Positions 1-4,992 of a DNA stretch of 5,018 nucleotides are shown here, one piece after another. Position 1 is the stretch's first letter, and every line of letters starts with the position of its first letter. The DNA is taken from assembly GCA_013202315.1 (NCBI GenBank), contig JABMRZ010000084.1, positions 1 through 5,018 of the forward strand. Direction: 5' to 3'. The position numbers and the translations under genes are program-made. This DNA is from Candidatus Tariuqbacter arcticus (lineage in GTDB: Bacteria > Electryoneota > Tariuqbacteria > Tariuqbacterales > Tariuqbacteraceae). The notes beneath the pieces were generated by a model. The model saw only the letters and a program-made list of their open reading frames with translations, ran no database searches and was not told the DNA's origin.

Positions 1-18
1 ATCTGGCTTGTCCGGAAT
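1..18. repeat. Partial copy of a short palindromic repeat, cut by the window edge
   Basis: The 14 bases GGCTTGTCCGGAAT (5-18) recur exactly at 947-960, where they form the loop and right arm of a perfect hairpin. Here the left arm is degenerate (ATCTGG instead of ATTCCGG), or the copy is damaged. It is probably a member of the same dispersed palindromic family, and birA lies between the two copies in direct orientation. Confidence 0.45.
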
Positions 19-45
19 GGTTCTCTTTGTTTTTCATAAAGATGG

Positions 46-65
46 ATTCCCGCTTTCGCGGGAAT
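46..65. repeat. Palindromic repeat, ATTCCC-N8-GGGAAT type
   Basis: ATTCCCGC (46-53) and GCGGGAAT (58-65) are perfect reverse complements around a TTTC loop, giving an 8-bp stem. The layout ATTCCC, eight bases, GGGAAT is the same as the dRS3 repeat known from Neisseria, and similar sequences are dispersed in many bacterial genomes. No T-run follows, so this is not a convincing intrinsic terminator for whatever lies upstream. It sits 26 bases before birA and would lie in its 5' leader if transcription starts further upstream. Confidence 0.6.
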
Positions 66-80
66 GACAACTAATTTATC

Positions 81-84
81 GGAA
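81..84 (+). promoter_or_regulatory. Ribosome binding site of birA
   Basis: GGAA at 81-84 lies seven bases before the ATG at 92. This is a modest but well-placed Shine-Dalgarno site and supports the chosen birA start. Confidence 0.5.
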
Positions 85-91
85 ATTCTTT

Positions 92-889
92 ATGAAAATC
101 GTTATAAACTTGACAAACCATACTGAAATAGACCTGGGAATTCGCGCCGGAATCGGCGAAAAAGTCCTGTTCTTCCCCCTCATCGATTCCACCAACAGCT
201 TCCTAAAAGCCAACGCTCACCTTTTCCCCGAAGGAATAGTGGTCTGGGGCGACAGGCAGACTTCCGGCAGGGGGCGGCATAGTCGTAAATGGGAGAGCCC
301 CGAAGGCAAGGGGCTTTACTTTTCCATACTGTTGAAGCCGACCTTGTCGAAGAACATACCCCTCCTTTCCCTGATGACTTCCTTGGCTCTCAAAAGCGGG
401 ATAGAGGAATATGTCGGGGAATTATCACTGCCGCCGCAAATAATCGACATCAAATGGCCCAATGACCTTCTGATTTCCGGTAAAAAAATCGCCGGTATTT
501 TGATTGAAGGCACATCTAATGATGAAAAAATCAGTTTAATTGTGGGGATAGGTTTGAATATCACCGCTCGTCCCAATGATTTTTCCGATGAAGTAGGCAG
601 AAACGCCGGGTCACTCGAGCAATTCTATGGAGGAAGCTGGAACCGGAAACAACTGTTGAAACATATCCTGTTATGTTTCGGCTCCGGCTATCGCGGGTTC
701 GATGCCAGGGAAATCTTGAACGACTACCGCCAGGCTTCCCGAATCTGGGGCAGAAAATGTTATGTGGATACTGTGGAAGGGCGTATCATCGGTATCTGTA
801 AAGACCTGTCCCCGCAAGGGGAATTGATTGTGGAAACCTCCTCCGGCGAAAAGAAAATAATTGCCGGAACGCTCCACCTCGAATGGTAA
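92..889 (+). CDS. birA: Biotin--[acetyl-CoA-carboxylase] ligase (class I, no DNA-binding domain)
   Basis: The 265-residue protein is a cytoplasmic biotin protein ligase. It makes biotinyl-5'-AMP from biotin and ATP and transfers biotin to the target lysine of a carrier protein such as AccB. The catalytic domain shows STNS near residue 33, the adenylate-binding GRGR loop at 59-62, KWPNDLL at 121-127, and GKKIAGILIEG at 130-140. In the last motif K132 aligns with the catalytic lysine of the E. coli RKLAGIL motif. VGIGLNI follows at 151-157. A small beta-barrel (SH3-like) domain of BirA type fills about residues 216-265. The length fits single-domain ligases: there is no N-terminal helix-turn-helix, so it should not repress biotin genes as E. 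coli BirA does. The stop is in frame with, and three codons before, the ATG of the next open frame. Function is clear from motifs; no alignment was run. Confidence 0.95.
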   Translation: MKIVINLTNHTEIDLGIRAGIGEKVLFFPLIDSTNSFLKANAHLFPEGIVVWGDRQTSGRGRHSRKWESPEGKGLYFSILLKPTLSKNIPLLSLMTSLALKSGIEEYVGELSLPPQIIDIKWPNDLLISGKKIAGILIEGTSNDEKISLIVGIGLNITARPNDFSDEVGRNAGSLEQFYGGSWNRKQLLKHILLCFGSGYRGFDAREILNDYRQASRIWGRKCYVDTVEGRIIGICKDLSPQGELIVETSSGEKKIIAGTLHLEW

Positions 890-898
890 TCTGGTAAA

Positions 899-1834
899 AT
901 GTATCATTATAGCTTTATTAAAAACCGCACCCATATTCGTCATTCCGGCTTGTCCGGAATCGGTAACTTGAATTCCAGCTGTTGGTTATTTAACCTTTCA
1001 TTAATCTTATGTTTTGAATTTGTTTCGTATTTCGAATTTAAAGATGTAGGGCGGGTTATTCAAACCCGCCAACTCGTCATTCCGTCCGCTGTACAGCGGA
1101 TTCGGAACCCAAATCGTGCTGTCGACTCTCCGCAGTCGACAGCCATACAATACCAAACAACGAGGAGCCAAAAGACCTTTCGACTAATCATAAGAATCTA
1201 TCGCGGTTCCATCTGGCGCATTCACCAATTCAAACGGAAGATTCAAAACCGAGCCTTCGATTTCATATACGCTAAAGGGAACCTCGGTGAATTCGGCGCT
1301 TCGGAGTATGCCGAATTCGGCGCCCATCCCGCACAAAGCAGCGGTATTTGGCTTCTTTCATATATTTTCCGTAAAATATATCACATCAAGCCATCCGATG
1401 TGCTGGTTGATGTAGGCTGCGGTCTAGGGCGGGTGATTCTATGGTGGCTCAGCCAGCGGTACAACAATAAAATCATCGGCCTCGAAATCGATGAAAAGAT
1501 TGCTCAAGCCGCCGGAAAACGACTTAATAAATATGAAAATGTGCAAATCATTACCGGCGACGCTGTAGTAAACATCCCTTCGGACGGAACACTCTTCTAT
1601 CTGTTCAATCCCTTCGGCGCTGATCAAATGAAGCGGTTCAAAGCTCGTCTGGAAGAAATGTTCATTGAAAGGGGAAATGTCACTATCGTATATTATTACT
1701 GCCGGCAAATCGAACTCTTCAGAAACGACCCCCTTTGGACTATTGATGAAATCCGGCATCCTGATCTGCCTAAAAACCATAACCCCCCAATGCCCTGGGC
1801 AGCGATTATAAAGATGGTTGACAGTTGTCAGTAA
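899..1834 (+). CDS. Class I SAM-dependent methyltransferase; true start uncertain, 5' part is repeat sequence
   Basis: The real protein is the part from about 1190 onward (about 213 residues), a Rossmann-fold methyltransferase. With numbering from 899, SAM-binding motif I VDVGCGLGR is at residues 170-178. The acidic residue after strand 2 is E196 (IIGLEID), GDA is at 220-222 and NPFG is at 237-240. FGAHPAQSSG, just before motif I, looks like the substrate-side N-terminal segment of small unassigned methyltransferases. The substrate is unknown; NPF can accompany N-methyltransferases but does not prove this. Residues 1 to about 95 are translated palindromic repeats (942-1143) and are probably not ancestral protein. 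ATG 899 is given because it is the only ATG; TTG 968 is the only other usual start before GTG 1400, which falls inside motif I. The last five codons and the stop lie inside the 1818-1964 heptamer array. The gene may start at a non-standard codon near 1178-1192, may carry the repeats as an in-frame extension, or may be 5'-damaged. Confidence 0.75.
   Translation: MYHYSFIKNRTHIRHSGLSGIGNLNSSCWLFNLSLILCFEFVSYFEFKDVGRVIQTRQLVIPSAVQRIRNPNRAVDSPQSTAIQYQTTRSQKTFRLIIRIYRGSIWRIHQFKRKIQNRAFDFIYAKGNLGEFGASEYAEFGAHPAQSSGIWLLSYIFRKIYHIKPSDVLVDVGCGLGRVILWWLSQRYNNKIIGLEIDEKIAQAAGKRLNKYENVQIITGDAVVNIPSDGTLFYLFNPFGADQMKRFKARLEEMFIERGNVTIVYYYCRQIELFRNDPLWTIDEIRHPDLPKNHNPPMPWAAIIKMVDSCQ
942..960. repeat. Palindromic repeat, 7-bp stem hairpin
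   Basis: ATTCCGG (942-948) pairs perfectly with CCGGAAT (954-960) around the loop CTTGT. The right half is identical to positions 5-18. It is the first of four hairpins clustered between birA and the conserved part of the methyltransferase, and the reading frame of the latter passes through it. Confidence 0.6.
1013..1040. repeat. Weak heptamer-periodic stretch
   Basis: Read in sevens, this stretch gives TTTGAAT, TTGTTTC, GTATTTC and GAATTTA. The TTTC core repeats at a 7-base step, as in the stronger heptamer arrays elsewhere in the window. Only two units clearly agree, so this may be chance AT-rich sequence. Confidence 0.25.
1050..1070. repeat. Palindromic repeat, 8-bp GC-rich hairpin
   Basis: GGCGGGTT (1050-1057) and AACCCGCC (1063-1070) are perfect reverse complements with a 5-base loop ATTCA. 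This is a strong hairpin, but AACTCGTC follows instead of a T-run, so it is not a typical Rho-independent terminator. It is the second hairpin of the cluster. Confidence 0.6.
1080..1107. repeat. Palindromic repeat, two-part stem around TCCGCTGTACAGCGGA
   Basis: A perfect 16-bp palindrome, TCCGCTGTACAGCGGA, occupies 1085-1100. It is enclosed by TTCCG (1080-1084) pairing with CGGAA (1103-1107), with two unpaired T at 1101-1102. The leading GTCATTCCG matches the start of the other palindromic repeats near birA (compare CGTCATTCCGG at 939-948), so it is probably a diverged or composite member of the same family. Confidence 0.6.
1118..1143. repeat. Palindromic repeat, 10-bp perfect hairpin
   Basis: GCTGTCGACT (1118-1127) and AGTCGACAGC (1134-1143) form a perfect 10-bp stem around the loop CTCCGC. 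It is the longest perfect stem of the cluster. No T-run follows. It ends 18 bases before the GAGGAG at 1162, so as RNA it would sit directly in front of the candidate translation start region of the methyltransferase. Confidence 0.6.
1162..1167 (+). promoter_or_regulatory. Shine-Dalgarno-like GAGGAG without a usual start codon
   Basis: GAGGAG is a strong ribosome-binding match just where the conserved methyltransferase sequence should begin. However, no ATG, GTG or TTG follows at normal spacing in the methyltransferase frame. Codons in range are AAG, ACC, TTT, CGA and CTA, with ATC (1187) and ATA (1190) further off. It is either the relic of the original start site, the site for a rare start codon, or chance. 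Confidence 0.3.
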
Positions 1835-1964
1835 TCGGTAGTCGGTTGTATGTGGTCGGTTCTCAGTTCACCGTTCACCGTTCACCGTTTACCGTTCTCA
1901 GCATTTTGCATTCTACATTTTACATTCTACATTTTACATTTTACATTCTACATTTTACATTTCT
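1818..1964. repeat. Uninterrupted 7-bp (heptamer) repeat array, 21 units
   Basis: Cut every seven bases from 1818, the sequence reads TTGACAG, TTGTCAG, TAATCGG, TAGTCGG, TTGTATG, TGGTCGG, TTCTCAG, three TTCACCG, TTTACCG and TTCTCAG. From 1902 it changes to CATTTTG, then alternating CATTCTA and CATTTTA, and ends in CATTTCT at 1958-1964. The phase never slips although the unit changes completely. The form (short, heptameric, intergenic) resembles the STRR repeats described in cyanobacteria. The methyltransferase stop TAA (1832-1834) lies inside the array and the coaX ATG comes one base after it. Any frame read through it gives a 7-residue peptide period, so the open frame upstream of 1966 is not evidence of coding. 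Confidence 0.9.
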
Positions 1965-1965
1965 T

Positions 1966-2736
1966 ATGCTTTTAGCCATAGACATAGGCAATACCCAGGT
2001 AGTGATGGGAGGGTTCGTCGGGGATGAAATGATTGCTTCCTGGAGAATAACTACCATCCCCCAACGGACGGCTGACGAATGCTGGACTCAAGTTATAGCC
2101 TTCTGCCAGACCTCTGCCATTCCCATCGATAGATTCACCGATGCGGCGATTTCATCGGTAGTGCCGGAATTGACCCATACTTTCAAACGGATGGCGAAAG
2201 ACAGGATGCCGGGCGTGGAACCGTTCATCTTCAGACCGGTTGAATATAAGCGAATAGGTATTCAATACCATAATCCGAGTGAAGTGGGCGCTGACCGGAT
2301 TTGTAATGCCGTAGCCGGATTCAAACGCTTCGGCGGTCCGCTGATAATTGTAGATTTCGGAACCGCCACAACTTTCGATGTGATTGATAAAAACGGTGAT
2401 TACCTGGGAGGAATCATCGCCCCCGGATTGGAAACCGGGTCAGCCGAACTCCACCGCCGAGCCGCTAAACTCATAAAGGTTGACCTTAAATTCCCCCAGC
2501 AAGTTATCGGCAAATCGACCGAAAACAGCATTCAAGCGGGCGTTATGTTCGGAGGCTTGGAAATGATGGATGGGTTGGTGAGGCGGATATGGGCGGAAAT
2601 CGGAACGGAGTGCAAAGTGATATCTACCGGCGGACTCGCCCCGTTATTGGCTCCGCAAAGTAAGACCATTAGCGAAGTCATCCCTTTCTTGGTCTTGAAA
2701 GGACTTAATATCATTTTTAAGCAGGAAAGAGGATGA
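1966..2736 (+). CDS. coaX: Type III pantothenate kinase
   Basis: This 256-residue cytoplasmic enzyme phosphorylates pantothenate with ATP to 4'-phosphopantothenate, the first step of coenzyme A synthesis. CoaX enzymes need a monovalent cation and are not inhibited by CoA. It shows the ASKHA phosphate-1 motif DIGNT (residues 6-10), GADR at 108-111 with the expected catalytic D109, DFGTATTFD at 130-138 (phosphate-2 and cation site), GKSTENSIQAG at 182-192 and the adenosine-site TGGLAPLLA at 221-229. The length is normal. The start is set at ATG 1966 because MLLAIDIGNT is the family's usual N-terminus; the frame is open back to 1825 but only through heptamer repeats. There is no Shine-Dalgarno site: the 20 bases before the ATG are repeat sequence. 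The 3' end overlaps the amidase start (ATGA), indicating one transcript. Confidence 0.95.
   Translation: MLLAIDIGNTQVVMGGFVGDEMIASWRITTIPQRTADECWTQVIAFCQTSAIPIDRFTDAAISSVVPELTHTFKRMAKDRMPGVEPFIFRPVEYKRIGIQYHNPSEVGADRICNAVAGFKRFGGPLIIVDFGTATTFDVIDKNGDYLGGIIAPGLETGSAELHRRAAKLIKVDLKFPQQVIGKSTENSIQAGVMFGGLEMMDGLVRRIWAEIGTECKVISTGGLAPLLAPQSKTISEVIPFLVLKGLNIIFKQERG
2723..2726 (+). promoter_or_regulatory. Ribosome binding site of the amidase gene
   Basis: AGGA at 2723-2726, within the purine-rich stretch AGGAAAGAGG, lies six bases before the ATG at 2733 and inside the end of coaX. Together with the ATGA stop-start overlap it fixes the amidase start and supports translational coupling. Confidence 0.65.
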
Positions 2737-4190
2737 ACCGATTTGTAGCGATAATAATCTTCTTGGCGATAGCGGCCGAAGCGCCCTGCGAAATTATCTT
2801 GGATGTGGTCTACCCCCGGTTCGGCGATGACGGCGCTCTGCCGGTTATCGACCAAGTGGATTCATCGTTCGTCTTTGGCTCGGTCGATCCGCCCGGATGT
2901 ATTGTATTAGTAAACGGTCTGGAAGCCAAGGTCTACCCCAACGGCGCTTTTATGGCTTTTGTGCCGCTGGATTATGAAAGTATGTCCTATAGCGTATATG
3001 CTCGTTCTCACACGGATGATGCGATGATTGTCGTCCCCTTCACTTTCCCTGAACCGGTTGCCGCTGATACACTGGACTATACTCTTCCGGTCACACTGGA
3101 AGTGACCCACCCCCACGCGGTCATCCGCTATTCGGAAGACTATGGAGTGTATTATATGTTCCCCGTTGAAGGTGCAATCTGTTTCGCCGATAGAATCGAT
3201 GACAATTTCTTCGGAATTCGCTTGAATGAAGCGGAAAGGGTCTGGATTGAAGATAAATTCGTCGAAGTCCGCCCGGATTTGCCGCTTCCTTCGGTTTCCA
3301 GGGTCTATTCGCTGTATGTAGATGATTTCGATTCTGAAGTGCAGCTGGTCATCCCGGTTATGAAACGCCCTTTACATAGGGTTATTGAACTGACCGATCC
3401 CCCCCGCCTCCGGGTTATTTTATATGGCTTTGAATCGCATATCGATGTTATTCGCAATAGAACGAGCTATATCCGGGAAGTCCGCTGGGAACAGTTGAAC
3501 CCTGAAACCCTGGCATTGACCCTTTTTTTGGATAGTCCCCGCAACTGGGGTTATTACGCTGAAATCGATTCAAACGGATATTTCATTTTCAAAGTCAGGA
3601 AGCCCCCCCCAACTTCCTTGGAACACCTCCGAATCGCCATCGACCCCGGCCATGGCGGGACTGATTTCGGCGCCATCGGACCGACCCGCTTGAACGAGAA
3701 AGAAATCAACCTGATAATCGCCGAAAAACTGGCTCGCATCCTCAACCGAAAAGGGACGGCGGTCTTCCTGACCAGGACTACCGATGAATTCGTCGAGCTT
3801 TACGATAGGATGGACAAGGCTTACAAATGGGGAGCCGATTTGTTCATCAGCATCCACAACAACGCGGTTTCGGATGGAGTGAATCCCTTTGAACGCCGCG
3901 GAGTTGGAGTATATTATTATCATCCCAATTCATTGGAACTGGCGCGGGCGGTGTACAAACGGCTGTTGGATAAGACGGAGTTGCCCGACGATGGCTTGTA
4001 TTATGGAAATTTAGCCGTTCCCCGCACCACCACTATGCCTTCGATATTGGTCGAAGCGGCTTACATCATTCATCCTGAAGATGAAATGCTTCTGCGAAAC
4101 GAAAAATTCAAAAAACGCATCGCCATAGCTATCTACAAGGGAATCAAAGATTTCATCAAAACAACTCAGAGGGAAACCGATAACTGGTAA
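2733..4190 (+). CDS. Secreted N-acetylmuramoyl-L-alanine amidase (Amidase_3, zinc-dependent)
   Basis: The 485-residue exported enzyme cleaves the bond between N-acetylmuramic acid and L-alanine in peptidoglycan, as the AmiA/B/C and CwlB-type amidases do in cell separation. Residues 1-17 (MNRFVAIIIFLAIAAEA) look like a Sec signal peptide; C19 follows a proline, so it is a poor lipobox. About residues 40-105 look like an Ig-like beta module (FVFGSV, then VNG and YPNGAF). Residues 122-180 resemble a bacterial SH3 fold (THPHAVIRYSEDYGVYY to VWIEDKFVEV), and 205-290 an AMIN-like beta module. The C-terminal catalytic domain spans about 299-477. Likely zinc ligands are H307 in DPGHGG, E322 in NEKEINL and H375 in SIHNNA, with catalytic E441 in ILVEAAYI. 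All key residues are present. The N-terminal modules probably bind or position the enzyme on the wall; their assignment is by eye. A run of eight C (3603-3610) encodes the prolines linking them to the catalytic domain. Confidence 0.9.
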   Translation: MNRFVAIIIFLAIAAEAPCEIILDVVYPRFGDDGALPVIDQVDSSFVFGSVDPPGCIVLVNGLEAKVYPNGAFMAFVPLDYESMSYSVYARSHTDDAMIVVPFTFPEPVAADTLDYTLPVTLEVTHPHAVIRYSEDYGVYYMFPVEGAICFADRIDDNFFGIRLNEAERVWIEDKFVEVRPDLPLPSVSRVYSLYVDDFDSEVQLVIPVMKRPLHRVIELTDPPRLRVILYGFESHIDVIRNRTSYIREVRWEQLNPETLALTLFLDSPRNWGYYAEIDSNGYFIFKVRKPPPTSLEHLRIAIDPGHGGTDFGAIGPTRLNEKEINLIIAEKLARILNRKGTAVFLTRTTDEFVELYDRMDKAYKWGADLFISIHNNAVSDGVNPFERRGVGVYYYHPNSLELARAVYKRLLDKTELPDDGLYYGNLAVPRTTTMPSILVEAAYIIHPEDEMLLRNEKFKKRIAIAIYKGIKDFIKTTQRETDNW

Positions 4191-4247
4191 AACGCTGAAT
4201 CATCGGATTAATATTCCCCCTAACCCGAACGAGCCGGAACCAAACAG

Positions 4248-4335
4248 GAATAATGAACAAGGAATAAGGAATATCGAATGACGAACCATCGCGGTTGTGA
4301 ATATTGCGACATTCCTTGTTCGATATTCGTTATTC
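4248..4335. repeat. Mirrored heptamer arrays forming an inverted repeat
   Basis: The left arm reads in sevens on the + strand: GAATAAT, GAACAAG, GAATAAG, GAATATC, GAATGAC, GAACCAT (4248-4289). The right arm on the - strand reads GAATAAC, GAATATC, GAACAAG, GAATGTC (4335 back to 4308), perhaps also GCAATAT to 4301. The arms can pair: 4262-4278 with 4319-4335 matches at 16 of 17 positions. In another register GAACAAGGAAT (4255-4265) pairs perfectly with 4311-4321. No T-run follows, so it is not an intrinsic terminator by sequence, although it is the only strong structure after the amidase gene. The rest of the gap (4191-4247 and 4336-4438) shows no clear feature. Confidence 0.8.
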
Positions 4336-4438
4336 AAGAATATCTTCTACCGGAAAAAACACGAATTTCAGAATAAACCTCATTTGCCTGCGGCGCAGCC
4401 CGAAGTATGAAAATGACTACTCGGTCCGGCACTACTAT

Positions 4439-4459
4439 CATTTTACATTTTACATTTCC
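4439..4459. repeat. Short heptamer array upstream of greA, same family as before coaX
   Basis: CATTTTA, CATTTTA and CATTTCC follow in 7-base steps. The 20 bases 4439-4458 match 1944-1963 in front of coaX at 19 of 20 positions and in the same orientation relative to the downstream gene. The greA ribosome site starts just after it. Confidence 0.75.
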
Positions 4460-4464
4460 AAGGG

Positions 4465-4469
4465 AAGGA
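4465..4469 (+). promoter_or_regulatory. Ribosome binding site that selects the TTG start of greA
   Basis: AAGGA (4465-4469, within GGGAAGGA) is seven bases before TTG 4477, the ideal distance, but only two bases before the out-of-frame ATG at 4472. The spacing therefore favours TTG as the start of greA. Confidence 0.65.
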
Positions 4470-4476
4470 CTATGAT

Positions 4477-4956
4477 TTGGAAGTTGTCTATCTGACTAAA
4501 AAAGGATTAACGAAACTGGAAGCGGAACTCCGAAAATATGAAGGGGAAATGCGCCCGCAAGCCTCCCGTAATATGGAAGAAGCTCGCAAACACGGCGATT
4601 TGACCGAAAATGCGGAGTACGACGCCGCCAAAGAAGAACTGGCCCGCATCGAAACGCATATATATAAAATACGCCGAAAACTCGCTAATGTTCATCTAAT
4701 CGACGCCGATAAAATCGGAACCGATAAAGTCCACATCCTCAACAAGGTTGAATTGGAAGACCTCGACAGCGGAACGACTTTTAATTATGTGCTCGTCTCC
4801 CCGGAAGAAGTTGAAATTGACAGGAATATGATTTCGGTGAAATCGCCGGTGGGGAAAGCGCTCTTGGGCGGGCGTGTAGGGGAAATTGTGAATTTCACCG
4901 TCCCTGCGGGTGAGAAACGATGGAAGATTATTAATATTAATCCCCCCGAATCTTGA
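4477..4956 (+). CDS. greA: Transcription elongation factor GreA
   Basis: The 159-residue protein binds the secondary channel of RNA polymerase and stimulates cleavage of the 3' end of backtracked RNA so that elongation can resume. Residues 1 to about 75 form the N-terminal coiled coil (YLTKKGLTKLEAEL onward). The catalytic tip is GDLTENAEYDAAKEE at 40-54; its acidic D41 and E44 fall at the same numbers as in E. coli GreA (DLKENAEY). Residues 80-159 form the FKBP-like domain, with the typical SPVGKALLGGRVGEIV at 123-138. Length is normal for the family. The start is TTG 4477, chosen by frame, N-terminal homology and ribosome-site spacing. ATG 4472 is out of frame and would give only seven codons ending at TGA 4493-4495. 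No intrinsic terminator is visible after the stop. Confidence 0.95.
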   Translation: MEVVYLTKKGLTKLEAELRKYEGEMRPQASRNMEEARKHGDLTENAEYDAAKEELARIETHIYKIRRKLANVHLIDADKIGTDKVHILNKVELEDLDSGTTFNYVLVSPEEVEIDRNMISVKSPVGKALLGGRVGEIVNFTVPAGEKRWKIININPPES

Positions 4957-4992
4957 TTTTTGTTGACTTATATTACATATTTACTCTGAAAA

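Noticed and set aside
1050..1143. Intrinsic terminators after birA
   Set aside because: The hairpins are strong but none is followed by a T-run, and they look like members of dispersed palindromic repeats.
1818..1823. Perfect -35 hexamer TTGACA before coaX
   Set aside because: It is part of the heptamer array, and no -10-like sequence lies 16-18 bases downstream.
1825..1965. Upstream extension of coaX starting at TTG 1825
   Set aside because: It is translated heptamer array with a periodic peptide (ILHFTFY type), and the family N-terminus begins at ATG 1966.
316..3923. Minus-strand open frames of 60-117 codons opposite birA, the methyltransferase, coaX and the amidase
   Set aside because: Each lies opposite a well-supported gene, shows no domain of its own and looks like a shadow of the coding strand.
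4388..4398. Small palindrome CTGCGGCGCAG
   Set aside because: The loop would be a single base, so it cannot fold as a hairpin of this size, and it is short enough to arise by chance.
4304..4495. Open frame of 63 codons before greA
   Set aside because: Its first part is the right arm of the heptamer inverted repeat, it has no ribosome site or recognisable domain, and it ends inside greA in another frame.
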